Numbered from the stretch's first letter, positions 33,643 to 42,778 are shown. The stretch is 58,364 nucleotides of DNA from Oscillospiraceae bacterium (GCA_035353335.1 DAOPZJ010000001.1:52474-110837); one strand, 5' to 3'. Made by a program: numbers and translations. Notes: generated from the letters alone by a model not told the origin.

Positions 33643-34410
33643 ATGGAACTGCTTGAAGTAAAACATCTGAAAAAGGTCTATAACACCCGCCTCGGCGGTA
33701 AACAGTGCGTCGCCCTGCGCGACGTCAGCTTCACGGTCGGCAACGGCGAATTCACGGCCATCATGGGCGCATCCGGCTCGGGCAAAACCACGCTGTTAAA
33801 TTTGATTGCCTCGCTCGACAAGCCCACGGGGGGAGAAATTTTACTCGACGGACTGAATTTCAACTCCATCAGCGATAAGGCAATTTCGGCTTTCCGGCGC
33901 AACAACCTCGGCTTTGTATTTCAAGATTTCAACCTGCTCGACACTTTTTCGATTCGTGATAACATTCTCTTGCCGCTCGTGCTTTCGAATATGCCGATCA
34001 AGGAGATGGAAAGCCGCCTTCTGCCGCTTGCAAAGCACTTGGGCATCGCCGAACTGCTTGATAAATTCCCGTTCGAGGTCTCCGGCGGAGAAAAGCAGCG
34101 CACCGCAGTCGCGCGGGCCGTCATCACCGACCCGAAGATCATTCTCGCTGACGAACCGACCGGTTCGCTGGACTCCAAGGCCTCTGCGGCTTTGCTTGAG
34201 CAGTTTTATGACTTGAACGCCGAGGGGCGTACTTTATTGATGGTCACCCACAGTTCCACCGCAGCGAGTTATGCCGGACGGGTGTTGTTCATCCGAGACG
34301 GTGAACTGTTCAACCAAATTTACCGCGGCTCGCTCTCCCGCCGGGAATTCCTCGACAAGATCGTGTCGACCCTCACGGTCCTCAACGACGGAGGTGTCGA
34401 CGTTGAATAA
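33643..34410 (+). CDS. ABC transporter ATP-binding protein, BceA type
   Basis: A 255-residue ATPase with Walker A GASGSGKTT, Q-loop FVFQDFNLLDTFS, signature VSGGEKQRT and Walker B IILADEPTGSLD. It belongs to the MacB/BceA (peptide 7 exporter) group. AAGGAG precedes the ATG. It pairs with the long permease downstream, whose TTG start lies 8 bases inside this gene. Confidence 0.92.
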   Translation: MELLEVKHLKKVYNTRLGGKQCVALRDVSFTVGNGEFTAIMGASGSGKTTLLNLIASLDKPTGGEILLDGLNFNSISDKAISAFRRNNLGFVFQDFNLLDTFSIRDNILLPLVLSNMPIKEMESRLLPLAKHLGIAELLDKFPFEVSGGEKQRTAVARAVITDPKIILADEPTGSLDSKASAALLEQFYDLNAEGRTLLMVTHSSTAASYAGRVLFIRDGELFNQIYRGSLSRREFLDKIVSTLTVLNDGGVDVE

Positions 34411-36424
34411 CCGCCTTTTTATCCGGCTTGCCAAGGCGAATCTCGCGCGTAACCGGCGGATGTACCTGCCTTACGCCATCGCCTCGGCCATCATGTCTGC
34501 GATGTTTTTCATCATCGTCAATACCGTGTTCAGCAAGAGCATCTCCAACATGAGCTACGGCCCGACCATGATGACCATGCTCGTTTTCGGCATCATCGTC
34601 ATGTCGTTATTTACTTTCGGTTATATGCTCTACCTCAACAGTTTTCTGATTAAACGGCGCAAAAAGGAATTCGGTCTCTACGGCATCCTCGGACTCGAAA
34701 AGCGCCATGTCGGAAGAATCATTTTAGCCGAAAACACGATGCTCAACTTCTCGTCGCTGGGGGCAGGGCTGCTGATCGGCACGGTCTTCGGAAAATTGAT
34801 CTTCATGCTGCTCATGGTTATCGTCCGTTCGGCCCCGGACAGTAAATTTGAGCTTTCCCCCTGGGCATATGCCGCCACAATTTTATTTTTCGGCGTTATC
34901 TTTTTAATCTCCTCAATCTATAACCAGTTCCGCGTGCGGCTGGCAAACCCGATTGACTTGATCAACGGAGAAAAGAAAGGTGAGAAAAAACTGCGCGGTG
35001 TGATTCCGCTCACGATTTTGGGCCTTGCCTGCGCCGGCCTCGGATACTACGCCTCATTTATTGTGAAAGGTTCGGGAGCTGCAATCGGCTATTTCTGGCC
35101 CGCAGTCATTCTGGTCATCGTAGGCACCAATCTGCTGTTCGTCTCGGGCAGCCAGTTTGTCCTCAGAGCCGTCAAAAAAAATCCCCGTTTATATTATAAA
35201 CCCAAAAATTTTATTTCGGTCTCGGGGCTTGTGCACCGAATGAAGCAAAACGCCCTCGGCCTTGCAAACATCTGTATTCTCTCCACAATGGTGCTTGTCA
35301 CCGTGTCGTCGGTCTGCGCGCTGTTTTTCGGTCAGGAAGGCATTCTTGAGACCCAGCATCCGGTCGATTATCAGATCGACATCTCTTATAATGCCTCCGG
35401 GCCGATGCCCGATATGTCCGCAGTTCCCGAAACGGTACGGGCGGTTGCTGAAGAAAAAGGCGTAAAAATCGAATCGATTTACACCTATAATGCCATTCAG
35501 AATTTTGCCATGCTTTCCGACGGCGAATTGGCCTTGAAATCCGCCGACGGAACCCTCTCAATCAAAGGTCTCAGCGATTACGACAGGCAATATAAACTCT
35601 ATCTGGTTCCGCTTTCCGATTATAATGCTGTAACAGGTGAAAAAGAAACACTCAACGACAACGAAATTCTCGTTCTGAGCGATGAGCCGGTCAGCTCCAA
35701 AAATGTCACCGCTCCGAACGGAAACGTTTTCACGATAAAATTCGTCCGTTCCGGTACGGTCTTTACCGACTGCAAAAACAGCGTGCGAACCAAAGTCATT
35801 TACATCGTTGCTAAAGATATGGCTGCCTGCGGGCAGCTCGATTACACGGGCTCAGCCGATTCCGTTGACCTCAGACGCATTCTCACCGACATCAACTTAT
35901 CCGGCACCGATTTTGAAGCCCGTATCGCATTTACTGATGCTGCGGGTGAAAAAATCGGTCAGATCGCCGGCTCTCAACTTTCCGAACCCGATTACAGCAC
36001 CAGCAGCATCGACCGCGAACGCGGCCAAAACTACGCCACCTTCGGCGGTTTGTTATTCATCGGCATCTTCTTCGTCATCCTGTTCTTGGTCAACACCGTA
36101 TTGATTATGTACTTTAAACAGGTCTCCGAGGGTTATGAGGACCGGGAACGCTACGAGATCATGCGTAAAGTCGGTATGAGCGACGAGGAAGTCCGCGCCA
36201 CCATCAACCGACAGGTTTTGATCATCTTCTTTCTTCCGCTCGCCGCGGCGCTTGCGCATATTTTTGCCGCGACGAATATTATCACCCAAATCATCAGCGC
36301 CTTTGTCATGCTGAACACCGCTCTGACGCTGACCTGCATTGCGGTTTCCGTCGTGGTTTATTCGCTCGTCTATATCTTCGCCTTCCGCGCCACTGCCCGC
36401 ACTTACTATAAAATCGTTAAATGA
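34403..36424 (+). CDS. ABC transporter permease, BceB type
   Basis: FtsX-type permease of 673 residues with about ten helices and a large extracellular domain of roughly 200 residues between them (about 325-540), the layout of BceB peptide sensors. The start is a TTG at 34403 with GGAGGT 7 bases upstream. It forms a transporter and sensory complex with the ATPase and the BceS-type kinase. The inducing peptide is unknown. Confidence 0.9.
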   Translation: MNNRLFIRLAKANLARNRRMYLPYAIASAIMSAMFFIIVNTVFSKSISNMSYGPTMMTMLVFGIIVMSLFTFGYMLYLNSFLIKRRKKEFGLYGILGLEKRHVGRIILAENTMLNFSSLGAGLLIGTVFGKLIFMLLMVIVRSAPDSKFELSPWAYAATILFFGVIFLISSIYNQFRVRLANPIDLINGEKKGEKKLRGVIPLTILGLACAGLGYYASFIVKGSGAAIGYFWPAVILVIVGTNLLFVSGSQFVLRAVKKNPRLYYKPKNFISVSGLVHRMKQNALGLANICILSTMVLVTVSSVCALFFGQEGILETQHPVDYQIDISYNASGPMPDMSAVPETVRAVAEEKGVKIESIYTYNAIQNFAMLSDGELALKSADGTLSIKGLSDYDRQYKLYLVPLSDYNAVTGEKETLNDNEILVLSDEPVSSKNVTAPNGNVFTIKFVRSGTVFTDCKNSVRTKVIYIVAKDMAACGQLDYTGSADSVDLRRILTDINLSGTDFEARIAFTDAAGEKIGQIAGSQLSEPDYSTSSIDRERGQNYATFGGLLFIGIFFVILFLVNTVLIMYFKQVSEGYEDRERYEIMRKVGMSDEEVRATINRQVLIIFFLPLAAALAHIFAATNIITQIISAFVMLNTALTLTCIAVSVVVYSLVYIFAFRATARTYYKIVK

Positions 36425-36503
36425 CCACTGCAGGGAGTGACAAGGGTATCGTCTCTATTTCTGCCGTGCATGTCACATTTTACTTTCCTGTTTCTTAAAC
36501 ATC

Positions 36504-36537
36504 AAAACCGCCCGCCGAAAATTCGGCGGGCGGTTTT
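36504..36537. terminator. Bidirectional terminator
   Basis: A perfect 16-base stem, AAAACCGCCCGCCGAA and its complement, around a two-base AA loop. It has T tracts in both directions, serving the BceB-type gene and the convergent AraC gene. Confidence 0.9.
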
Positions 36538-36548
36538 CATGATTTGAC

Positions 36549-37460
36549 TTATGCCTTTTCGACCGATCTTGCTTCGATATAGCCCCTGCTTCCGATCGGC
36601 GCGAGTTGAAAACTCGGTGCTGCTTCTGGTGCCCATTTGTACCCGTACAATTCGGGTTTAAAGGTCTCAAGATGCTCCCAGACTTCCTCGATTGCCTCAC
36701 AGAATTTTTCATCATCATACGGCTCGCCCTGAAATACCATTAAGGTACAGGGCGGCAGCGTGATTAGCTCGTATCCCGCGGGAATCGACTTGTCGTAATT
36801 GAGCGGAAGTTCGACACCTTGGACGTATTCCGAAGTGCCCGCCGGAATCAGGTGTTTCGGCAGCCACATGCCGATCGGCTCATACAGCGCTTCCTTAACA
36901 CTCAGCAGCACGTTCCAAACGTCACAGCCGGCTTCCTCACAGCACTTGAAATATCCGTCCGCCGTCTTCCCGCGCTTCAACAGACATTTCCTCGCGGGAC
37001 GTTCGATGACCTGTGCAAAAATCGTTTTAAAACTTGTATTCGACATAATTTCCTCCTTGTCGCTATTGTCAGGATGAAGAGCCCGATAACTCTGATGCGC
37101 TTTCACCGGCAAAAACAACCGGATTGCCGGTGTGCTGCGCTTATACTCCCCGGGCAGAATTCCGAATTCCTTTGAAAAGGCACGCGTGAAGCCCTCGTGG
37201 CTGTCAAACAGAAAGTCAAGCGCGATGTCGAGCACCCTGTGATCCCCGTCGCGCAGCGCCAAAGCCGCAGCTGTCAGCCGGCGCGCGCGGATGTAGTCAT
37301 AGGGGCTGCGTCCGACCGTGTCGCGAAACATCAGCGTTACATATCCGGGGGAATACCCGGCAACGTCGGAGAGCTGTTTCAGCGTAATCGGGCGGTCGAT
37401 GTGCAGGTCGATATACTCCTGCAGCTTCTCGACGACAAATGCTTTTTCTTCCTGCCGCAT
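36549..37460 (-). CDS. AraC-family regulator with GyrI-like effector domain
   Basis: A 303-residue protein. Two AraC helix-turn-helix units (about 1-105, with LKQLSDVAGYSPGYVTLMFRD and HEGFTRAFSKEFG) are followed by a GyrI-like domain (about 140-303), as in Rob and SoxS-like multidrug regulators such as BmrR partners. It probably senses a small hydrophobic ligand. The ATG at 37460 is chosen because AAAGGAG lies 8 bases upstream. No obvious target gene is beside it. Confidence 0.85.
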   Translation of the reverse strand: MRQEEKAFVVEKLQEYIDLHIDRPITLKQLSDVAGYSPGYVTLMFRDTVGRSPYDYIRARRLTAAALALRDGDHRVLDIALDFLFDSHEGFTRAFSKEFGILPGEYKRSTPAIRLFLPVKAHQSYRALHPDNSDKEEIMSNTSFKTIFAQVIERPARKCLLKRGKTADGYFKCCEEAGCDVWNVLLSVKEALYEPIGMWLPKHLIPAGTSEYVQGVELPLNYDKSIPAGYELITLPPCTLMVFQGEPYDDEKFCEAIEEVWEHLETFKPELYGYKWAPEAAPSFQLAPIGSRGYIEARSVEKA

Positions 37461-37560
37461 TTCACACACTCCTTTCGTGAAATTCCGAACTGATTATACC
37501 GAATCCGAAGATTGATTTCTCGACCGATCTTGCAATCATTTTATATCTTGTAGCTCACTT

Positions 37561-37712
37561 CGTCTTTGCGAGGGAGTCAGCGCGGGTTCCCCGCGCCGGA
37601 CGAAGCAATCCAGAGCGCAAGCGTCCGGTTCACCCAGCGGGGAATTTACCTCAGTGTCTGGTTTGTCCCCATCGCATGGATTTTCACGGGGCTAAAGCTC
37701 CTCGCAAAGACG
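37561..37712. repeat. 152-base element with perfect 13-base inverted ends
   Basis: CGTCTTTGCGAGG (37561-37573) and CCTCGCAAAGACG (37700-37712) are exact inverted repeats. No coding frame lies within. Related pieces are at 7289-7348 and 13596-13609, so this is a dispersed, probably MITE-like or REP-like family. CGCAAGTA-type words continue into the end of the next gene (37735-37752). Confidence 0.65.
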
Positions 37713-37720
37713 GGAAGTCG

Positions 37721-38268
37721 TCATCGCAAGTAAGAACGTCGAAATCGCAAGTATTCTTCCGCAATCAATTCTACGTTTTCAAAAACAGGTTTTGTGGTAT
37801 CCACCTGTATGACAGTACATGTAAGCGTCTTTGCCCATTGTTCGATTCTTGTCAAAGGACGCTTTGATGCGAAATCCAGGAATGCCGCTTGCCGCTCATA
37901 CATGTCGCCGCCCTTTGAAGCGCGGTCTCCGTATCGTTCAACAGCGCGTTGCTCGATGCGTTCCATTGAATATCATGCGGTGCCGACAGGTATACGGCAA
38001 AATCGTATATAGACGAAATCTCTTCGCAAAAGTCCCCGGTGACGGTACAGAGGACGAAAGAACCGTATTCGTCAATATCGGCCAGCATCAACCGCAAACA
38101 CTCTTCGCGTGTACGCTCGACGGTATAGGGGATCTCCGACTTTTCGAAATGGTAATCCTCATGATCCATAAATTTGTAATTTAAAACGCGCGCCAGCTCC
38201 CGTCCGATGGTGGACTTCCCGCTGCCGTTTGCGCCGAAAACAATAATTCCGTTCGGTATTTTTCGCAC
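37721..38268 (-). CDS. P-loop nucleotide kinase-like protein, frameshifted
   Basis: Two reading frames join into one protein. The first (from GTG 38268) has GANGSGKST and a DHEDYHF substrate segment, like shikimate- or gluconate-kinase-fold enzymes. After APHDIQ it shifts; the second frame continues MERIEQRAVERYGDR...GGDMYERQ to 37721. Restoring one A at 37965-37966 (CAATGG to CAAATGG) gives a continuous product of about 182 residues. The substrate is unknown. Either a sequence error or a recent pseudogene; the C-terminus reaches into the repeat zone. Confidence 0.65.
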
Positions 38269-38292
38269 CTCTGTCGTTAACGGTATTCTATT

Positions 38293-38325
38293 AAAACAGG
38301 GGTCGCATGAACGACCCCTGTTTTT
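38293..38325 (-). terminator. Terminator of the SPT/SDR/RhaM/URO-D operon
   Basis: AAAACAGGGGTCG and its complement around CATGAA, touching the URO-D stop codon. Minus-strand reading ends in TTTTAA. Confidence 0.8.
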
Positions 38326-39413
38326 TATGTACGTACAGCTCTTTCCTGTGCGAGATCAAGATATAACTTGATCGCTTCGCCGGGAATGTCCCACGGAATG
38401 TGATTGCCGATGCACATCATATACCCGCCGGATAGTTTGGAGGTCTCGACCATTCGATCGACCATATCCGAAATTTCAGCCGGGTTGTTGCGCTTTAAAA
38501 TCCGGTTGTCGCCTTCACCCGCAAGGAAACAATCCTTATGTTTTTTTGCAATCGTCTTGTAATCAGTGTACGGTTCCGAGATAATCCCGTTAGCGCCGCA
38601 GGCGAACACGTCATCGGCATATTGATCCATGCAGCCGTCGGCCATAAAGATAACCCGTTTTCCGGCGGCTTTCAGCATGCCCCAGTATTCTTCATATCGC
38701 GGGAAAACGTATTTGTGCATCCACTCGGGCGAACAGACCGGCCCGCGCGTGGTCACGATGTCGTCGTGGCAGGTGACAAATTTGACCGGTAATTTGGCGT
38801 AAACCGAAAACAAGTGCCGGTTGATCTCGGCGAACTCATCCATGACCCGCTCAAACCGTTCATCGAGGCAGCACTCCAAAAACAATTCCCACCCGAAGGT
38901 CAGCAGAGGCCACATAAATGTCGTGTTATAAAAACCGACACCGCGCGCAGAAAACGGCTCCGGCTCGCCCCAGGGTTTCGGAAACGATACCTCGAAACGC
39001 TTTTCAATCGTTTCCATCGAAGAAAAATCATAGTGTTCGACCACAAAGCCCCAATCGGTCATGTCGGCGTGTTCAAGCGGACTGAAATTGAACACATCCT
39101 CGGCGTTCTTGAAAATCTGCTCGCCGTGGATAAATGTCCCGGTCTGTCCCGCGCCCCAGCGCACCGTGCCGTGGCAGATGTCGTCGCCGGTCGGACGCGC
39201 AATCGGCGCATCGTCCTTCGGAATCGCGAGATCAAGCCGCGGATACAGTTCCAGCATCCGCTCGCGGCAGAGCTTCGGATGGTCATAGGCATCGATACCC
39301 GTGATATAAGTCTCGGCGTCTGGGTTCGACCAGTGCTCCCAGTGCGGCAAGTGTTTCGGGGCAAGCCCCATGAACGCGTCGTATTTCTCTCGCTTATACG
39401 GTGTTAAATCCAT
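38325..39413 (-). CDS. Uroporphyrinogen decarboxylase-family protein, second copy
   Basis: A 362-residue URO-D-fold protein. The sequence has VKFVTCHDDIVTTRGP, RVIFMADGCMD and the C-terminal GGYMMCIGNHIPWDIP, the last being typical of the corrinoid-methyltransferase-like branch. It is only distantly similar to the copy at 18948. The ATG at 39413 has AGGAA 8 bases upstream; a TTG two codons earlier is possible. It follows rhaM by 10 bases, so a role in rhamnose or deoxysugar metabolism is plausible by association only. Confidence 0.82.
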   Translation of the reverse strand: MDLTPYKREKYDAFMGLAPKHLPHWEHWSNPDAETYITGIDAYDHPKLCRERMLELYPRLDLAIPKDDAPIARPTGDDICHGTVRWGAGQTGTFIHGEQIFKNAEDVFNFSPLEHADMTDWGFVVEHYDFSSMETIEKRFEVSFPKPWGEPEPFSARGVGFYNTTFMWPLLTFGWELFLECCLDERFERVMDEFAEINRHLFSVYAKLPVKFVTCHDDIVTTRGPVCSPEWMHKYVFPRYEEYWGMLKAAGKRVIFMADGCMDQYADDVFACGANGIISEPYTDYKTIAKKHKDCFLAGEGDNRILKRNNPAEISDMVDRMVETSKLSGGYMMCIGNHIPWDIPGEAIKLYLDLAQERAVRT

Positions 39414-39423
39414 ATTCAATTTC

Positions 39424-39738
39424 CTAACTCAAATGAAACAGCAGCTTCAGGTCTTTGGCAACCGGGCTGTTGTCAGGATTGGTCTCCATGATGTCGGCCA
39501 TAAAATCCCACCACTTGCGGTTGATCGCGGTGTCGGCACTCTTGGACCACTTCTGCTCGTCCTCAATCTCGATATAACCGAACAAAATCAGCGTCTCCGG
39601 GTCGAGATAGATCGAATAATTCTTGCCGCCGTGTTCGTGGATCATCTTGATCATCTCCGGCCAGAGTTCGTTGTGCCGCTTTTCGTATTCGGCCTCCATT
39701 CCCGGATAAAGTTTCATTTTAAAGCCCTTGTAAATCAT
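39424..39738 (-). CDS. rhaM: L-rhamnose mutarotase
   Basis: A 104-residue dimeric alpha/beta-barrel protein that interconverts alpha and beta anomers of L-rhamnose. The RhaM signatures are present: YKGFKMKLYPGMEAEYEKRH, NYSIYLDPE, LFGYIEIED and KWWDFMADIMETNPDNSP, with active-site His and Tyr and the WW pair. It lies in an operon with the URO-D-like gene and, more distantly, the SDR and SPT-like genes. The GH78 rhamnosidase at 4.9-7.0 kb would supply rhamnose. Confidence 0.92.
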   Translation of the reverse strand: MIYKGFKMKLYPGMEAEYEKRHNELWPEMIKMIHEHGGKNYSIYLDPETLILFGYIEIEDEQKWSKSADTAINRKWWDFMADIMETNPDNSPVAKDLKLLFHLS

Positions 39739-39774
39739 GTTTCTGCTTTCCTCTCGTGTTTTATGTTTTATTTA

Positions 39775-40545
39775 TCAACCGTAATATTTTCCGACCAGCC
39801 TGTTCATCAGACGAACCGGCAGAAGTTTTTGGAGAACTACGAAAAGTTTATATTGAAATCCCACGGCTTTCAGCGTTTTCGGATGTTTTTGCAGCGCGGT
39901 TTTATAAAACACTTTTGCGATGACCGCCGGATCCATGCCGTTTTGCTCCTCGTGCTCCATCTGCTTTACCTGCCGCTCGATGGTACTTCCGTACAGTGTA
40001 TTTTCAATCGGCGCTTTTTCGCGTTTTTCGGTAAACCCGGTCTTTGCGTCGCCGAGCATCAAAGCGCAGACCCGGATGCCGAATGGTCGAAGTTCGTTTG
40101 CGAGCGCGCAGGCGTAGGCGTTGATCGCCGCCTTGCTCGCCGAATAGATAGTCTGGAACGGAACCGACAAAACTCCCGCGACCGAGCTCGTAAAAAGGAG
40201 ATGCCCCCCGCTCTCGCGCAGTTTCGGAATTGCGGTCTTCACACAGTTGTGCGCGCCGACAAAATTGACCGAAATTTGTTTTTCAACCGCTGCCGTCTCG
40301 GTAAATTCGATTGCGCCTGAGATGCCGAATCCGGCGTTTGCAATCAGCACATCGATATGTTCAATCTGCGCAAATGACGCTTTGACCGCTTCCGGATCGG
40401 TGACGTCTGTGGTGATATGGAGAATGCCGTCATGACTTTTTCCGTGGCGCGAGAGATCATAAACCTGCCAGCCGTTTTTAACAAACTCATAAGCACACGC
40501 CAGTCCGATACCTCCGGACGCGCCGCTGATAACAACCGTTTTCAA
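39775..40545 (-). CDS. Short-chain dehydrogenase/reductase
   Basis: A 256-residue classical SDR: GASGGIGLA cofactor loop, NAGFG, catalytic Ser in FTSSVAG and the YSASK Tyr/Lys pair. The C-terminus ends in a hydrophobic and basic tail (LFVVLQKLLPVRLMNRLVGKYYG in part) typical of SDRs acting on membrane or lipid substrates. The start is a TTG at 40545 with AGAGGT 8 bases upstream. It follows the SPT-like gene by 63 bases, suggesting it reduces that enzyme's ketone product. Confidence 0.87.
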   Translation of the reverse strand: MKTVVISGASGGIGLACAYEFVKNGWQVYDLSRHGKSHDGILHITTDVTDPEAVKASFAQIEHIDVLIANAGFGISGAIEFTETAAVEKQISVNFVGAHNCVKTAIPKLRESGGHLLFTSSVAGVLSVPFQTIYSASKAAINAYACALANELRPFGIRVCALMLGDAKTGFTEKREKAPIENTLYGSTIERQVKQMEHEEQNGMDPAVIAKVFYKTALQKHPKTLKAVGFQYKLFVVLQKLLPVRLMNRLVGKYYG

Positions 40546-40608
40546 TTTTTATACCTCTTTTACGCACGCGGCATCCTGCAAAATTGCCGAGCCGAGCGCG
40601 GTCGTTTA

Positions 40609-41793
40609 TTAGTTCTCTTTTGTTTCCGCCTCAATTACTTCTTTCATAATGTCCATTGCCTCGTCGAGCAGGGCATTGGTATGAGTCGCCATATAACTCG
40701 TGCGCAGCAAGCAGTCCGCAGGCCCCGTCGCAGGCGGAAGCACCGGATTGACATAGACGCCCGCATCGTAAAAGTCCTTTGCCCGTCTCAGAGTTTTGAA
40801 GGTCTCGCCGGTCGGAAGCGGGATGATCGGAGTCAGATCCGTGCAGCGGTATTCGATGCCGCGCATATCCATCCCGGCCCGGACAAAACGCGAGATCTCG
40901 CGCAGGCGCTCGACACGCTCGGGGTGATTGCGCAGAATTTCGAGGGCCTTCAGCGCCGTGGCACAGCTGGCCGGAGGAATCGAAGCGCAGAAGATGAAGG
41001 GCCGCGAGGAATGCCGCGTAAATTCGACAATCTTGGTATTTGCCGCCATATAACCGCCCAATGAAGCCAGCGACTTACTGAATGTACCCATGATGATATC
41101 GACTTTATCCGTCAGCCCGAAATACTCGGCGGTGCCGCGCCCGTGGCCGCCCAGCACGCCAAGCCCGTGGGCATCGTCCACCATTACACGTGCGCCGTAT
41201 TTTTCGGCGAGCGCGACGATCTCGGGAAGTTTGCAAATATCTCCGCCCATGCTGAACACACCGTCGGTGACAATCAGCTTTCCGAATTTATCATCGATCT
41301 CGGAGAGTTTCTTCTCCAGGTCGGCCATATCGCTGTGGCGGTAGCGCACCATCTGCGCATACGACAGCCGGCAGCCGTCGTAGATGCTCGCGTGGTTCTC
41401 GCGGTCGCATAAAATATAATCGTCTTTCCCGGCAATCGCGCTGATAATACCCAAGTTGGTCTGGAAGCCGGTCGAGAAGGTCATCACGGCGTCTTTGCCT
41501 AAAAATTCCGCCAATTCTCTCTCCAGCCGGACATGAAGTTCCAGCGTCCCGTTCAAAAACCGTGAGCCGGAACAGCCGCTGCCATATTGCTCAAGTGCCT
41601 TAACGCCCGCCTCGACGACCTCGGGGTGCACGGTCAGGCCCAAATAATTGTTGGAACCGAGCATGATCCGGCGCTTACCCTCCATAACGACCTCGACATC
41701 CTGACGGGTCTGCAGCTCGTGAAAATACGGATAAAGACCCAGTTTTTTGGCCTCAGCCGTTCTGTCAAAATTACATTTTTCGAAGATATCCAT
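40609..41793 (-). CDS. Alpha-oxoamine synthase, serine palmitoyltransferase-like
   Basis: PLP enzyme of 394 residues that condenses an amino acid with an acyl thioester. GSNNYLGL, GSGCSGSRFLNGT, FSTGFQTNLGIIS, NHASIYDGCR, VDDAHGLG, GTFSKSLAS (Schiff-base Lys) and RPFIFCASIPP fit bacterial serine palmitoyltransferase better than KBL or BioF by my comparison from memory. The SDR downstream would then act as a 3-ketosphinganine reductase. Glycine C-acetyltransferase or KAPA synthase activity is the alternative. It is first in a four-gene operon with its own strong promoter. Confidence 0.8.
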   Translation of the reverse strand: MDIFEKCNFDRTAEAKKLGLYPYFHELQTRQDVEVVMEGKRRIMLGSNNYLGLTVHPEVVEAGVKALEQYGSGCSGSRFLNGTLELHVRLERELAEFLGKDAVMTFSTGFQTNLGIISAIAGKDDYILCDRENHASIYDGCRLSYAQMVRYRHSDMADLEKKLSEIDDKFGKLIVTDGVFSMGGDICKLPEIVALAEKYGARVMVDDAHGLGVLGGHGRGTAEYFGLTDKVDIIMGTFSKSLASLGGYMAANTKIVEFTRHSSRPFIFCASIPPASCATALKALEILRNHPERVERLREISRFVRAGMDMRGIEYRCTDLTPIIPLPTGETFKTLRRAKDFYDAGVYVNPVLPPATGPADCLLRTSYMATHTNALLDEAMDIMKEVIEAETKEN

Positions 41794-41836
41794 CTAAGCA
41801 CTCCCCTAAAAAAAATACGCAGTTAAGCTGGAATTC

Positions 41837-41865
41837 ATTTTACCACCTGTAAAAAAACCTGTCAA
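41837..41865 (-). promoter_or_regulatory. SPT-like operon promoter
   Basis: Minus strand perfect TTGACA (41865-41860), 17 bases, TAAAAT (41842-41837). Confidence 0.75.
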
Positions 41866-41956
41866 CACATCACATAAATGCCCCGTTCTCATATAATGAG
41901 GTTGAGCGGCCGTATTATCGTTTATAGCCGCAACCTGAAACGGAGGACATCATATT

Positions 41957-42778
41957 ATGAACGAGCGTAACGGATGCAATCCGTCGACCGGCTCTTTCCG
42001 GGAAGTTGTCAATTGCAGCGTCGACAGGATTTACGATTCCTGCTACGACAAGGATTGTCTGGAAGATCTCCCGGTTTGTTTTACCAACAACGGCCAGAAT
42101 ATCATCGACAATTCCATTTCTGTAAAATTCAAGAGGTGTGAGATCGTCAACGTAATCGTAAACGTCGAGCCGATCCCCTATAACAACGGATTCTTTGCCG
42201 TCGACATAACCTTCTTCTTCCACTGCTGGTTTGAGTGTTTCACCTGCATGGGCGACCGCGGCCATTGCGTTGAAGGTCTTGCCATCTACAACAAAAAAGT
42301 CATCCTCTATGGCTCCGAGGGCGACTCGATGATCTTTACATCCCAGTACTCGGGTGACTGCGACGACTGCACGACTTTCAGCACCAACATGCCAAAAGCC
42401 ACGGTTGAAACGGTACAGCCCATCGCGCTATCCGCGCGCCTGCTGGACATCTGCGATTTTCCCCGCAACCTTCCCCGCTTCGGAGCGAATATTCCCGCTC
42501 CGATCGCCGAACAATTCGACGGTCCGTTCAACGTCTGCGAACCGCGCAGAGTCGTTTTGGCCACCATCGGCCTGTTCTCGATTGTCAGCATCTCCCGCAA
42601 GGTCTCGCTGGTAATCCCGGCCTGCGGCTTCGGCGTCCCGCTGAAGGAGTGTATCGGCTCCGAAGAAGATCCCTGCGAACTGTTCTACAAGATTCAATTT
42701 CCAACCGATCAATTCTTCCCTCCGCGCATGGGCGACAACAACGCTGTCGCCGGACCCGGCTGCAGCTGCAACAGGTAG
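41957..42778 (+). CDS. Clostridial Cys-rich protein, function unknown
   Basis: A 273-residue protein with about 18 cysteines and no signal peptide or membrane helix. Regions such as DSCYDKDCLEDLPVCF, KKVILYGSEGD, PIALSAR, VLATIGLFSIVSI and FPTDQFFPPR look like a conserved family that I remember only as hypothetical clostridial proteins. It ends CSCNR. High Cys content and beta-rich blocks suggest cross-linking or metal binding, as in spore outer layers, but this is inference. It is monocistronic, with a strong terminator. Upstream CATATAAT (41890-41897) resembles a sporulation-type -10, without a clear -35. Confidence 0.65.
   Translation: MNERNGCNPSTGSFREVVNCSVDRIYDSCYDKDCLEDLPVCFTNNGQNIIDNSISVKFKRCEIVNVIVNVEPIPYNNGFFAVDITFFFHCWFECFTCMGDRGHCVEGLAIYNKKVILYGSEGDSMIFTSQYSGDCDDCTTFSTNMPKATVETVQPIALSARLLDICDFPRNLPRFGANIPAPIAEQFDGPFNVCEPRRVVLATIGLFSIVSISRKVSLVIPACGFGVPLKECIGSEEDPCELFYKIQFPTDQFFPPRMGDNNAVAGPGCSCNR

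Noticed and set aside
39370..40320. Plus-strand open frame of 316 codons
   Set aside because: Antisense to rhaM and the SDR gene, both with clear family motifs.
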